From contig JAENRS010000019.1 in assembly GCA_018466975.1 (NCBI GenBank), positions 1-64,000 on the forward strand: a stretch of DNA of 64,000 nucleotides, written 5' to 3'. Under the pieces are notes generated by a model. The model was given only the letters and a program-made list of their open reading frames with translations. It ran no database searches and was not told the DNA's origin. Each line of letters begins with the position of its first letter. Positions within the stretch are counted from its first letter, which is position 1. Of this stretch, positions 1-14,752 are shown piece by piece. Both the position numbers and the translations under genes were made by a program. This stretch comes from Sparassis latifolia (taxonomy: Eukaryota > Basidiomycota > Agaricomycetes > Polyporales > Sparassidaceae).

Positions 1-2400
1 TGCCTTCGACTCTGGAAATACAATATCCTTCCATATGCATTGCAAGCTCTTGTACAGTGCACTTAGTGGTCGTCACAATAAAGTGGGCTAAGCGCGGGTT
101 GCTGTAGAATATAAAAGGCTGGTTGTACTGATTGACGTCCGACCTCACAGCGAACATGAGGACTTCGGTGCCGGTACGATCGTGAAGGGCCACCAGCTGA
201 AAAAGCGGAGTAGTCAGCACGGTCGGTGAGTACATGAGGAAACTACGTACCTCGTGCTCAATATTTGCCGTAGTCATTCGCGCATCATTGAATGCGCTCA
301 GAGGGACATTGTGCTCGGCATGGGCGCGCATGCTTCGGCGCTCATCCAAAGCCTTCACTTCGTCTTCAGTAGCTGCTTCTTGCTCCTCCTTCGACATGCT
401 CTTCCATCACGTTGATATATCCTTGATTATGGCGGCAGACACACGCTCACGCGGCGCGCCTTCGGGGAGAGCTGAGAGAGAGAGAAAGACATTTGTAAGA
501 GGTACTGTTGATCACCGCAGAGTAGAAGGCACTTCACCATCATTGTACAGCTTTGTCTCCTTGCTCAAGAAGGCATTCCAGCAGCTGACAGCCCTCTTGG
601 ATGAGAGGCGCGAGCATTGCATGATGGCCTTGAAGTAGTAGTCAACACTGTGAGAACTGAAGCGCTCATGGAGGCGCTCTGCTTTGGTGAGAACCACCTC
701 CCTCGCTTCTCGAAGCGCGATGTGATATGCGTCCTTGTGCTCCTTCTGCTTCACCTTCAGCAAAGCCTTTTCTGCAGGGGTGCGGGAAAAGATCTTGCGT
801 TTCGTGCGGTGTCGCCATGGGTAGCGCGTCTGGGTAGTCGATGGTTTACGCCCTCTGGTAGGGAGGCGCTGCAAGCTATCAGGGCCCATCCTGACCATGC
901 GTCAAAGGGCCGTGTTCTCATGTCACAGCGGTGGAAGAGGGGATCACAGAAGCAAGGGAAGCAGTGGGGTGGGAATGACATGTCATAGTTTTTATTCCTC
1001 ACGTGACTATGTTGGAGATTCACAAAAAACATAGAGGAATACAGGACATTTAGGAAACTAAGATCTGAGGCCTGAATATTGAGTATCTATACCTGAGGAA
1101 GTACCAACAAATGCCACAGCCATTGAGCATTCACAGATAGTCCCATGGCATCAACAAACCCTGCAAATTCCTCCAAAGTACTGCTATGAATGCGTGCTTG
1201 CACAATGCGCAGGAGAACGTTGTGAGACATCGGATGTGTTTGGAAATAGACGTCCGCCATCTCTCCGAGAAAGAACACAGGATGACCATGTGGCACCTCC
1301 GCAGAAGTCTCCTGCACGTCCAATGCCGGAGATGAAGCGTAAAAGACAGGATGCCAGAAGAGCTGTCTAAGAACATGTAGGCCATTGGGAGAGCTGCCAT
1401 TCGCGCTCGTTGAGGGGCGTCGTCGTAAATCATCTCCAATGCTGAGATCTAACAAGATCAGTTAAGGTTTGTCACCGGGAGATGAGTGTACTCACTGTTA
1501 ATCATGTGTAACAGCTGGGTCTGCACATCGATGGCGGACTGTGTACTGGAGGACCGCTGGGTCTGCACATCCACGGCGGCCTGTGTACTAGATGAAGCCC
1601 TTGGAGTCCCCACCATCAACGGCATTGCAGCGGTACGTATGTCTGTTGCACGCGAGATTGCTGCACGACCATGGGATGATGCCGTGGAATGCACCGGAGA
1701 AGGCACTGTGCACACGATCGGGGCCAGTGACATAGGTGTTGGCCCGTGTGGACTGGCTGTGCTCATGGTTGTGTGTGAATGCAATGGACTTCGTCGATAT
1801 GGTGGTGGCAAAGATGTGGCAGGTGACGCAGTGTTGACAGCTGTGGTACCTGCAGCAGCTGGCGGGGCACTGCGCTTCAGCCAAAAAAGTAAGGCTGCAA
1901 GGAACGAATTCTCCTTGATGTGCATGGCTCTGGAGAATTGTGTCAGTGGCTGCACATCCCCCGACCTGTAGTGATCACGGTAAGATGTGTCCTGAAAATT
2001 GTGAGCTCAGTTAACTTACCGCTCCCCATCACAGTAGATACCATTTTTTATGCCCCAAACGACAGTGTAGAACTTGCGGCCCAATGGCAGCAAGTTCCCG
2101 ATTGCTGTCGAAGTTGTAATGTACTGTATGAGCGCAATCGAGTCTCTTGCAGCTTCTACATAATGCAGCATGTCCGCGAGAGCATCGTAAACTTTGTGGG
2201 CATCCTCACTGCTGGTGCATCGGACAACGAGAGGCAGCAGGCCGCTGCTATGCCTAACGGCAACATTGCGTGGGCTTCGCAGATGTGAGTACCATTTACC
2301 TTGTAAATGATTTGTGGATTGTCACCCACCGCGTTGGTGAATATACGCCAGGTTGGTTGTTACCGATAACAGCATAAAAGTGGATCGTAGCGGAAGACAT
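1..2400 (-). pseudogene. KDZ-companion gene with RNase H1 N-terminal-like domain, runs off the left edge
   Basis: The start is taken at the ATG at 2400. The first exon reads through HFYAVIGNNQPGVYSPTRW, which resembles the RNase H1 N-terminal/viroplasmin fold. A 46-nt intron (GTAAAT...GTTAG) and later introns near 2028-1976 and 1495-1449 keep the frame. A second similar segment (KFYTVVWGIKNGIYCDGE) follows, then a Ser/Thr/Pro-rich linker with a 45-bp internal duplication (1513-1600). After a less certain junction near 890-1090 comes a basic region with CWNAFLSKE and WKSMSKEEQ, HMG-like in feel, continuing to the window edge. An in-frame TGA at 407-409, just before WKSM, probably replaces CGA, so this copy looks dead. 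It lies 236 bp downstream of the KDZ transposase on the same strand and is probably part of the same element. The exact role is unknown; the domain call is from motif memory. Confidence 0.55.
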
Positions 2401-2636
2401 GTGCATAGAAGTGCGATGTGCGAGTAGCAAGGTGCGCTTGTGAGAGTGATTTGCTATAGATCGATGTGCACCATTGCGACTTACACTGCCAATCGTACTC
2501 TAAGATTGCGGCCTACTGCAGTGACCAGTGCATTCAGCTCAGGATACTGCCACACTGCAAATGCTCAGACAATAGGCCCTCCGTGATAATCTCGCAATAT
2601 ATTTATATTGTCAGACATACAGAAGACATCATGTAA

Positions 2637-5600
2637 CTACACCACGAGATTTGAGACATAATCTAACAAACCACTGATGTCACCTTCTGCTTCGTCGTCA
2701 TCATCAAGCTCCAGTCCCGCGCGCTCTTCTTCATTCAACTCATGCATCTCAGCCGAGAGAAGATCTTCGACATCCGAATGAGCAACCGGCAATGAATGAG
2801 GGACACCAAGACATTCACCAGGAAATGGATTGCCCGTGAAGCCTTGCAGTGCATAGATGCGCTGCAGGAACACGAGGATGTGAGTGTTGACTACCCGACG
2901 GCAAGAGCAATATTCTAGCACAGCACCATGCAGTGGGTCTTGCGGTGGCAGAGGTCATCGAGGACGGTGCTGAAGAGCATGTCCTCATCACGAATGTGGG
3001 TATGAATGCGCCGCACTTCAACGTTACACTTCTGGATTTCCTCATGCGCACGCTGGATCCGGTGGTGGAGATGCATTGTCTCCCGCATGGCTGGCTGCGT
3101 CCACTGCTTCTCACGAATGTCATGGCGGGTATCGTGCAGGAGGTTGAACTCTTCAAGAAAACTGTAGTGAGAAACCTTGTCCCAGTCAAGAGTCGGGCGT
3201 GGAGGATTCAGAGCCACGCTGCGACATTGTATGAGGTGACGGCATTTCGGATTGCCCTGCAGCGTGTCTGGAGGCTCTTGGCAATATACGTGCACACACA
3301 GTAAGCTAATTATTTCAAGCATTAGTTAACAACAACGGCATAGGATCCACTGAAAAATACCTACCTGTCTGCGCGAGATTCAACTTGTGTAGCTCAAAGA
3401 GCCGCTGTATGACAAGCCTCTGCAGCTTACCCAATGCCAGTTGATACTTGTGAGTGGCTATATATTTGACCGTTTCGACGTAAGGAGCATCGGATGGCTG
3501 CCAACGGTTGGTGATACCCATCTTCACTTCCATCGCAATGACTTCCTGCATCAAAATATTGAGATGCTCTTGTAAATAACACCGCCAAGTCTCGAGCTTG
3601 CGAGTAGTCGACATCTCCATTTCATACCGTGTAGGACCATTGGTAGGTGGTAGGAACTGGTAGTCAGTTGGCGTAGCATTGAGGAACCGTGAGGATGCTT
3701 CGTCAACTTGAGTACTATATAAATGTGATCAGCATGGCACCGTATTGATGTCGTGGTTCACTCACGTTATTGCATGAAGCTCTTGTAGTGCCTCGACATA
3801 TGCCATGGCATAGACATCCCATTCCGGCTCCTGCCCAAGTGTTGCAAAATACTGTTGCTCCTCCAACTCGAACAGCTTGAGGTCCTCATCGCAGACACCG
3901 AGAGATGCCATGGCATCTGCGAGAGCAACAGACTGTGTCTGAATAATATCGAGCACTTGCTTATAGTTGTTGTACAACATCGTGCTGAGATTTGAATACT
4001 TCTCGTTGTCCCACTGCTCGAAGAAAAGAAGAATAAATACTTGGTGCCGGAAGGCGGAGGCGTAGCGTGTGACAGAAGCCAGCAGATTTGAAGCACTGAA
4101 GATGCACTCGAGCGTCTCCAGGTCTTCAAGGCCCATCCCTTTGATGATGTTCGGATGGTATCGAGTTTGACAGGGGTAGGAATGCAAGTAACCGTGGAAT
4201 GCGTTGACACAGCAATGCGAGTGAAGGTGGGTGAACATTGGCCCAAGTGAACTGTGACGAACGGTCTGCTCGAAGGAGCAACCAATGTCGTAGCCTGCCA
4301 GTGTGTGAGGTCCGAATACTTCCATAGCCTTCGCGACGATAGCGAGAGGATGTTTAGCACTGTTGATGATTTGTCAGCCCATCCCTTGAAAATAAAAGAA
4401 ATACTTACAGTTCACCGCTCCGAACCATGTCAATCAGCCAGAGAATAAGGCCGTGCCTGCATGCACTTGCAAATATACCTGTCTCCTCAAAGATTCCCCA
4501 CATCTTCTTCTTCTCTTCTGCAGCTGCAGCCTCCCAATTCTCGGTGCAACCGGACACAGGCTCCATATCGTCGTCTGTTGGATCGCCTCCATCCGGTGTC
4601 TGATCTTCACCACGGTCGCTCTCGGCATCCTCGTTGGTATCCCGGTGCAATGGTATGTCGACCTTGTTCAGTGTACATCTCGACTGCACTTCATCGGCAT
4701 ACTTCTCGATGAAGTCTTCTGGAAGGTAGTAGTCGCTGTTGGCTAGCGTCCGAAGATCTCCTGCGCGGTGCCCACCCACAGGAGCCAACCGCTTGAGGGA
4801 ACTGTTACCGTCCATGCAGTACATACACGAGAATTCAAGCGAAGGCTCATCCTTGAGCTGTACAGAGAAAAGGTCAGTACGAGGCAGGCTACATGTAGTG
4901 AAACTCGCACCTCATATCCGCAAGCTGGGCAACCATTTAATGCTCACCAGTTGGGCATATCACGGCCCAGTGCACTAAGGACCTTCTTGCGGACCATGTG
5001 CAGAATCGTAAGGTAGATGTCGAATGCATCGCCAAGCGCGGCACAATAGCGGCGACGGAAAGGAATCTGTAGGTGGCAAGGTTAGCTATCAAGTACTTTC
5101 AGGGGATTTCAGTAAACTCACCATATAAAAATGACAGAGGAGTTTTGCAAAGGCTTCAACACTGAACGAGGGCTTGTAGAGCCTGATACAGTGAAGTAGT
5201 TCTAACGTCTTGAGAGAGATTGCGAGTCCTGGGTTGAGGGGTGTTGATCCGAGGTAACCATTGAGGACAAGAGCTTCGGCGACAGATTCGATGTGTGCAG
5301 GTCGGCAGATTGACGTGGAGTTGACAGTTGAGTAGATGTCAAGGACAGGGATTTCGAAGTTGTAGTCGATGCCATCATCTGCGCTGGCAGTTGCTTCAGT
5401 AGGTTCATCAGCTGGTCGGTCAGGACCATAGCGCCAGGATAAATCTGGCGTCTACAAGTTTCGGGAGAAGGGGCTGCCAATTTTCGTCCAGGTGGCGCAT
5501 ACGTTGCCGCCAAGTGCGCATATCTTTGTACCAGCGAGGTTTTCACCTGAATGTAATGTCACAAATTAGTGTACAAAGAATACTAAAGGGTACTCACTTC

Positions 5601-6030
5601 GACCCCACGATATCTCAGAATGCCATGGTGAACGTCGAGTCATTTTGCAGATCATCTGGTAGCATCTCCCATTCCATATCATTAGCTGCCCCCACCTCCT
5701 CAGTTCTTGGCAAGTCCTGCTGATTGTTGTCCGTACTGTCATCTACAACAGAATCCCCCTGCATGTCCAAGAGCGCCCGGATCTTCTCAGCACTCAGTCC
5801 TGCGACTCACGAGATGAGTGTCGAACCTTGGACAAGGCAGTGTACTCACCAGCAATATTTTGCAGGAGCATTTCTTCCGCTCTCTTTTTCTCCTTTGCGA
5901 TTGCCATCGCGCCATACACGGTTCCATGGACTTCCTTGATGCGCCGTCCGACCACAGATGAGCATGCCGAGGAAACCAAGGTGGTGACTCGGACTGTTCG
6001 GGAGACTCCCTTTGATCTGTGGGCCCCCAT
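2637..6030 (-). pseudogene. KDZ transposase, CxC1-like type (disrupted)
   Basis: Multi-exon gene starting MGAHRSKGVSR at 6030. The N-terminal half contains the block that precedes KDZ cores with CxC1-like clusters: DYNFEIPVLDIYST, LNGYLGSTPLNPGLAISL and KTLELLHCIRLYKPSFS (about 5380-5160). The KDZ core follows, with FDG-like CMDGNSSLKRLAP (near 4800), AGYDIGCSFEQTV, AFHGYLHSYPCQ, KGMGLEDLE and VTRYASAFRHQ (4325-4060). The C-terminal exon is Glu/Asp-rich and ends at a stop at 2637. KDZ proteins are RNase H-fold DNA transposases. Two lesions are visible: an in-frame TGA at 5615-5617 in a context reading MAF-stop-DIVGS, where Arg (CGA) is expected, and a frame change near 5435 between VDARF and SWRYGPD. 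The element's ends were not found. Confidence 0.8.
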
Positions 6031-7682
6031 GCTGAAACAGGCTGTTAGAGCTGACCTACACTAGAGGACATTGTCGAGTCGCAGAGTAGTGCGCAGGGTA
6101 CTAGGTAGCAAGCGCCCCCCGACCAACGGTCCATCACGTGATGTTGTTGAACTTCCTTCAACAACCATGAGCCTGTACTCATTAGACTCAGAATTGTAGT
6201 ATTACAAGCTACAGTATAGCTACACAGTCATAGAACATCAAAAAAGCGAAAAAAAAGGAGAGAATTGGGGAAGATACAAGGGAATTGTCATCATCGTCAT
6301 CGGGGACGGCGGTGATGAGGGCGCCGGCATTGGGCGCGGAAGCGAGATCTGATAGCTGGCGGTACCTGATGATGACCGGCGGGGCGGCACGTGCTATCTA
6401 TACATCAGCACCGATGACGACACGGGCCTTATCAGTGCTATCATGTAAGCTCGATGCTTTGGGCATCGAGCCCACAATATTCCCAGTGTTACCGGCAGTG
6501 TGCAGGACATAGGCCAATTAAGCCTATTAGCTTGCTGTACCGGGGGCGCTTGACAAGCTTATTAGCTTAGGAACATGTGAGGTCCAGGTGACATGTGACA
6601 AGTGTGGCTGGAAGTACTTCCAGCCAAACTTGCAAGGCTTGTGGTTCACTCAATTCTGCTCGGATTTTGATGAACCCAGTAGGCATTCTGACCAGATTTT
6701 TAAGCTGAATCTGATGTTATTATTTTCAGAACATCATATTCACTTCCTGCAGTGCTACAATCCATTTTTTCTGCTTTCTCTCACTCCTGCTTGTTTCTTC
6801 AATGTGTACTGCATGTAATAAATAAGGCGCCCTATCTAACATGTACATGTACATTATAATGTTATTCCACAATTTAACTGGAATTTTTACAATTTTCTAC
6901 ACTTTAGGCTGAGCATTCTAATTCAAAACTAAGGTATCTCAGCCAGTTTTACTCAGATTTACTTGGTTTAAGAGAGTATTCTGAACTATATTATGCATAG
7001 ATTTTAATACCACTAAGGTCTACATCTTAGAATTACTGTGTGCTTCCCTCATTTCACTAACTATAATGCACCAACCTCTGGTGACTGCTGGAAAAAGTGC
7101 ATGATAGTTAAGTTGGTGAAAGGCTCATCCTACAAAGAATAATCCTTTTACCCAAGGAATTGTAACTACTAATGACTATACAACAGACAAATATAATGTG
7201 TTCCTTAGAGTTAGAAAAGCAAAGGTAGATCTTGACATCACTGTCAATTTGATATATAGAAGCAGCTAAAGAAGATAAAGTAAGTGAGAATATATATTAT
7301 TTTATTCTCATAAAAATGCATACTAAATTTGCTGCCTAGAGATGCCATTGAATGAATAAACAAATGGCTATAAAGTGAAGAAAAGTGCAAGAAGAGTAAG
7401 TAGTGAGGGCGAACAGATAAGATAAAGATCTTATCAGCTATATTGGGCAATGTTTGGCCAAGTCGCGCCGGTTTTCAATACAAAAATTTCACAGTCCGAC
7501 TGAATGCAAATTGTAAACAAGTAAGCAGAGCAGTAAGTAACTTTGTTACCAGAGTGGACCCTAACCCTAGGTGTCTCATACAAATTTTGTATTGAATTTT
7601 TGTTCTCACAGCTTCTTGGGGCGGTTTCTTGTCACACCCAGGGTCCAACTAGAACGATTCCTTCGTACCTTAGTCATTGTAA
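6031..7682. other. Intergenic stretch, no gene seen
   Basis: No ORF here looks coding. 6285-6560 is GC-rich; 6700-7500 is strongly AT-rich. A perfect 22-bp palindrome lies at 6605-6626. The right end of the CxC1-KDZ element may lie here, but no inverted repeat partner is visible because the element continues past the left edge. At 7682/7683 the sequence switches abruptly to the old Gypsy copy. Confidence 0.5.
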
Positions 7683-8560
7683 AAGACTGACTTCAAATTG
7701 TGGAGGTAGTCGGGGACCAACTCCTCAACAGTTTTGGGTTTGTCTACAGCTGACGCTTCCTTGTGTGTCTGACGCTTCCTTGTGTGCCTGTTGTGCCAAT
7801 TCCTGTGATTTACCGGATGGTTTATAAAAACTGTATTCTGTGCATTACAGAATAATGGGGATTGAGTACTGTGTGTCATTCTTCCAAGGGTGGGGCCTCT
7901 TTATATAGTGAAGACTGCAGTTTCAGTCCCTTCATTCGTCAAAGGCGATTCCTTCCCGATAGGTTCAAATATCCCAATAACTGGTTTTCCTGCGATATAG
8001 GAGATAACTAGATCGTCATCATCAAGTTGATCCGTAGAGGGTTCTAATGGTGGGTCGTCTGGTTCGGTATCATTCCGCACTGCGGGTAACTCGTCACGCT
8101 CAGTGTTATCGGCTGTGATTTCTCTGATAGATTCCAAAGGTCCAGATGAGGTAGGGGAAGTTTTGGTGGTGATTAACTCTGGGGGTTCGTCTTCCTTGAC
8201 AATTGAAACTTCTTCATCTGGTACATCTTCGACGGTGGGTTTCGGTCGCCATTTGGCGTCTTTGCCAAACCAAAAGTCACCAGTTTCCCAATTGATCATC
8301 GGATTGAGGCATTTAAGCCACGGCATGCCGAGAAGTATGTTTTCTTTGCAAATGCCGGTTAAGAGGAAGCGAGTAAGTGTCTTCCTTCCTCCGATTTTCA
8401 TCATCTTCCAGGTACAGTGGGTAATGGTACCCATCTGATTCGGTGTGCCGCATTTACGACTTTAATCAGTTTTGGTAATTCCCATTTAAGGAAATCATTT
8501 TCTTCCGCAAATTGAATATGCATGAACGTTTCGGCCGCACCAGAATCGATCAAGGCTTCT
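7683..8560 (-). pseudogene. Truncated pol (protease to pre-RT) of the old Gypsy copy
   Basis: The longest open stretch (8434-7901) reads [20 protein letters not shown] and continues closely similar to residues 88-265 of the intact Pol at 10896-14735. The protease motif [11 protein letters not shown] lies at the 8560 end, exactly where the younger element inserted. The reading frame changes near 8440 and 7890, and homology ends at 7683. Confidence 0.85.
8556..8560 (+). repeat. Target site duplication CTTCT (left) of the young Gypsy
   Basis: CTTCT directly precedes the 5' LTR and is repeated at 16521-16525 directly after the 3' LTR. Five bases is the usual Ty3/Gypsy duplication length. Confidence 0.92.
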
Positions 8561-9201
8561 TGTTACAACGCTCCTCACTTGTGGCGCGTCTTTTCTTTTT
8601 CTTTTCCTTGTTCCCTTTACGTTACTAGACCACGTGATCCAACACGTGACTCATCGGAGCGCAACCTCCGATTCTTTATCCAGATGTCCAGAACCCCTAG
8701 TCTAGGGTTACACCGGATCCAACTCCGGACCTTCTTCTTATCGCACATGCAAGACGTGCATGTATGCCTCATCTTTACCTCGTTCTGATACACGACTCGT
8801 TATCCCCATTAGTACTGATTATCTCTCACGACCTTACTCAGCTTTCCCATACATATTACTTCCTCGCTGTTACCCTGCTTAGACATCGTTTCACCTTATC
8901 TAGCCAATGAGCGATCCTGCATTACTGCGTAGTACTGCGGATACCTTTGTATAAGTAGATCGACCTTGTCGAGCTGGATCCCCATCTCGACCTGGTTACC
9001 ATTAAACCAGCTTTTCACTTGCCTTTGACTGAGATCGACCGTCAGTAGCAGACAGCTACTACGAGTCATAAGAATGAACTCTGATCGACCTTCAGTGCGA
9101 GGACATCGCCAGAAGTGTCACTTAAACGGACTTGTGTCTTAGACTAAGACCTTGTCTCGTGACGACTCGACTAGACGCTCGTGTTTCGCTGCCGCATAAC
9201 A
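8561..9201 (+). repeat. 5' LTR of the young Gypsy
   Basis: Starts TGTTACAACGC and ends GCCGCATAACA. It matches 15882-16520 along its length. A TATAAGT box at 8950-8956 is a plausible core promoter for the genomic RNA. Confidence 0.95.
8950..8956 (+). promoter_or_regulatory. TATA-like box in the LTR
   Basis: TATAAGT lies about 250 bp before the LTR end and is conserved in the other LTRs of this family in the window. Its role as promoter is inferred from position. Confidence 0.45.
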
Positions 9202-9441
9202 TTAGGTCGAGATCTTGTTACTCTCTGTGACTTCCTAAAGTCTAACAACGAACTACCGACCGGACCGAACCTTGAAGACTAAACGATACACCCGATTCGA
9301 TTGCTAAAGCACCGTTTGAGATTACTCTGTAATCGAGGTAGCTGAAGGGATAGACTGATCACTCATCTTCGGAGAGGGTTCTGTCTGAGAGACCAATAGG
9401 CCGAGGAGGCTGAGGTAATCACTCGAGCAATCAGCAAATAG

Positions 9442-10889
<1,448 letters not shown>

Positions 10890-10899
<10 letters not shown>

Positions 10900-10931
10900 G
10901 ACGACGGCCACTAGTAATGCATGGACCGTCG
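10890..10931 (+). promoter_or_regulatory. Probable -1 ribosomal frameshift signal at the gag-pol junction
   Basis: The heptamer G_GGT_TTT (10890-10896) is in the gag frame and fits X_XXY_YYZ. The gag stop TGA follows at once. After a 5-nt spacer, CGACGG (10902-10907) can pair with CCGTCG (10926-10931) around an 18-nt loop. Pol is open in the -1 frame from 10896. The old copy keeps the heptamer (complement of 16653-16659) and both stem halves, while its equivalent of the first pol ATG is ACG, which argues against re-initiation. Confidence 0.72.
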
Positions 10932-13900
10932 CATCTTACCGTATCTCCCCTCGTTATTTGTAACACTAGCGGAAATTCAATCACTGTGAATATTTCGTTG
11001 GGAGAGAAGGAAGATGTTACAACAGAAGCCTTGATCGATTCCGGTGCAGCCGAAACGTTCATGAACATTCATTTTGCGGAAGAAAACAATTTCATCAGAT
11101 GGGAATTACCGAAACCAATTAAAGTCATGAATGCAGATGGCACACCAAATCAAATGGGCACCATTACTCATTGTACCTGGAAGATGATGAAAATCGGAGG
11201 AAGGAAGACACTTACTCGCTTCCTCTTAACCGGCATTGGCAAAGAAAACATACTTCTCGGCATGCCGTGGCTTAAACGCCTCAATCCGATGATCAACTGG
11301 GAAACCGGTGACTTTTGGTTTGGTAAAGACGCCAAATGGCCACCGAAACCCACCGTCGAAGATGCACCAGATGAAGAAGTTTCGATTTTTAAGGAAGATG
11401 GACTCCCAGAGTTAATCACCACCGAAACTTCCCCTACCTCGTTTGGACATTCAGAATCTATCAGAGAAATCATGGCCGATAACACTGAGCGTGGCGAGTT
11501 ACCCGCAGTGTGGAATGATACCGAACCAGATGACCCACCATCAGAACCCCCTATGGATCAGCTCGATGATGACGATCTAGTTATATCCTATATCGCAGGA
11601 GAGCCAGTTATTGGGATATTTGAACCCATCAGGAAGGAGTCACCTTTGACGAATGAAGAGACTGAAACCGCAGTCTTCACCATACGAAGAGGCCCCGCCA
11701 TTGGAAGAATGACACACAGTACTCGATCCCCATTATTCTGTAATGCACAGAATACGGTCTTTTACAAACCATCTGGTAAATCACAAGAATTGGCACAACA
11801 GGCACACAAGGAAGCATCAGCTGTAGACAAACCCAAAACCGTCGAGGAGTTGGTCCCCAACTACCTCCACGATTTGAAGTCCGTCTTTGAAAAGAAAGCA
11901 GCTGAACGCTTTCCAGAAACCAGGCCTTGGGACCACGCCATTGACTTGAAACCCGATTTTATTCCACATGACTGTAAAGTCTATCCGTTATCGCTCAAAG
12001 AACAAGGAGCGATGGATGACTTCCTGGAAGAAAATCTGCGAAAAGGATACATCCGACCGTCGAAATCTCGAAAGAACGACGGAGCACTACGTCCCTGTCA
12101 GGATTACCGATACCTGAATGAAGGAACGGTGAAGAACGCCTATCCTCTTCCGCTCATCTCTGACCTTACGGATCAATTCAAAGGCGCATCGATCTTTACG
12201 AAAATGGATTTATGCTCCGGATATAACAATGTCAGAATCAAAGATGGTGACCAATGGAAGGGCGCATTTAAGACAAATCACGGACTTTTCGAACCTATGG
12301 TCATGTTCTTTGGACTCTGCAACTCCCCGGCGACTTTCCAAATGATAATGAACGCACTCTTCAAGGACATGATCGATGAGGGATGGATAGTCATTTACAT
12401 GGATGATATCCTCATCTTCTCAAACAATTTGGAAGAACATCACGTTCGAACCCGACACGTACTCCAACGACTCAAAGACAACGACTTATTCCTTAAACCG
12501 GAAAAGTGTTTCTTTGACGTTAAAGAAGTCGAATTCCTAGGCATGATCATTCGAGAAAACTACATTGGCATGGACCCTATCAAACTTAAAGGAATTGCAG
12601 AATGGCCTGAACCAAGCACGGTAAAAGGTGTTCGCTCTTTCCTAGGATTTGGAAACTTCTATCGGAAGTTTATTGCCAACTTCTCGAATATTGCCAAACC
12701 ATTGACGAATCTTACGCGCACTGCCGCTGGATCTCCACCTTTTGAATGGACAACAGAATGTCAGACAGCTTTCGACACATTGAAGCAACGATTCAGTACC
12801 GCCCCAGTACTGTTACTGCCTGACAAGGCAAAACCCTTTATTGTTGAATCCGACACTTCCAAGTTTGCTACGGGTGCAGTTTTACGCCAAGCCGACATCA
12901 ATGGAGACCTCCATCCTTGTGCCTACATTTCACAGACGCTCAATCCAGCTGAACGGAACTACGAAATCTACGACCGTGAACTCCTCGGAATCATTCAAGC
13001 TCTCGCTGAATGGCGCCATTATCTTGAAGGCTCTCCCCATCCCGTCAAAGTTCGCAGTGATCACAAGAACCTCACGTACTTCCGTACAGCTCAGAAGTTA
13101 AACCGCCGACAAACACGATGGAGTCTCAAATTATCACAATTTGATCTTCACCTCATCCATGTCCCTGGCACTCAGATGATCCAATCTGATGCGCTATCTC
13201 GTCGTAACGGACTCGATGACAGTGAAAGTGACAACGAAGATCGCGTTCTTTTACCCAACGCACTATTCGTGCGGTCCATTTCCCCGACACTATTCAATGA
13301 AATCAGGAATCACGCAGCAAAAGACCTCATTGTTCACGAAGCCCTCGAAGCGATTGCGCACAAAGGGCCATTCCCCATGAAATCATCGCCTTCCGACTGG
13401 GAAGTTCGCGATGGTGTCATCCTTTACAAGGGAAAAATCTACGTTCCACCATCCGAAACTCTTCGTCGTGACCTCGTTCGACTACATCACGACTCCCCTG
13501 CCATGGGTCACCCTGGAAAGTTCAATACCCTTGAACTGTTACGTCGTGAATTCTGGTGGCCCGGCATGTATACATTTGTCTACAATTATGTTGAAGGCTG
13601 TGCCGCCTGTCAACAAATGAAACCGAATACTCATCCAACTCGTATTCCTTTGGAACCAATTCCTGCCGACCCACACGCATTACCATTTTCCTGTTGCACC
13701 ACCGATTTTATTACCGACCTCCCCGTTTCCAACGGTTTTGATTCGATTATGGTCGTGGTAGACCATGACCTTACGAAGGGGGTGGTTCTTACGCCCTGCC
13801 TCAAAACGATCACAGCCGAAGGAACGGCCAAGATTTTTCATAACAAAGTATACTCGCAGTTTGGATTACCCGACCGAATCATCTCGGATAGAGGACCTCA

Positions 13901-14735
13901 ATACGCATCCAAGGTCTTCCAAGAGTTAAATCGACTACTCCAGATCAGATCATCAATGAGCACAGCTTATCACCCTCAGACAGACGGAGAAACAGAGCGA
14001 GTCAACCAGGAGCTGGAAATCTATCTTCGACTCTATTGCGGAAACAACCCTGAAACATGGGCCGACCGCCTGCCAGACCTCGAGTTTTGTCATAACACAA
14101 GGGAACACTCGGCACGGAAGATGAGCCCATTCCACATTATGATGGGATACGAACCACGTGGACTCCCTTTCGTATTCCCGACCACGAACATTCCATCGGT
14201 TGAATCCAGGCTTGACATGTTGCAGAAGATAAGGCTAGAAGCACTAGCCATGCACGAGTTAGCCCGACAACAGATGGCGGACCGAGTCAGACAAGGATCA
14301 CCGAAGTTTACGTTAGGACAGGAGGTCTGGCTAGACTCGAGGAACCTGAAGGTCAATTACGCCTCGCGCAAGATAGCACCAAAGCGTGAGGGGCCATTCG
14401 AAATTGTCGAAGTCATCGGACCAGCCAACTATCGTCTCAAACTCCTGAAGACCTGGCGAGTTCATTCCGTATTCCACGCCGCCCTTCTATCTCCTTATCG
14501 CGAAAATGACATACATGGTCCGAATTACATGAACCCACCACCTGATGTCGTTGATAACGAAGAAGAGTACGAAGTCGAAGCCATCCTGAATCACAAGACG
14601 TACCGAGGTTATCTGAGGTACTTAGTCAAGTGGAAGGGATATTCTTCAGCAGAAAACTCGTGGGAACCTACCCACAATTTACAGAATGCCAAGCGAATCC
14701 TCGATGCATATAAAAGGACCAGGAGAATCCAGTAG
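10896..14735 (+). CDS. pol: Pol of the young Gypsy: PR-RT-RNase H-IN-chromodomain
   Basis: 1,279 aa, uninterrupted, read by -1 frameshift from gag (first ATG 10917). Domains in order: aspartic protease ([11 protein letters not shown], about residue 47); reverse transcriptase with [15 protein letters not shown] and the active-site YMDD (about 495-510); RNase H ([37 protein letters not shown]); integrase with an HHCC finger ([11 protein letters not shown] ... CAACQQMK) and catalytic D, D, E in [23 protein letters not shown] and [16 protein letters not shown]; and a C-terminal chromodomain ([17 protein letters not shown]). The chromodomain places it among chromoviruses, which target heterochromatin. 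No key residue is visibly missing, so it may be autonomous. Confidence 0.96.
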
Positions 14736-14752
14736 AGGAGAAGAAACCCGGA

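Noticed and set aside
234..638. 134-aa plus-strand ORF at the left edge
   Set aside because: The minus strand carries recognisable spliced coding sequence over the same bases, with an intron at 252-199 having normal GT-AG borders.
7244..7450. 68-aa minus ORF with hydrophobic residues in the AT-rich stretch
   Set aside because: AT-rich DNA favours such Phe/Leu/Ile-rich frames by chance; no start context, intron signals or family.
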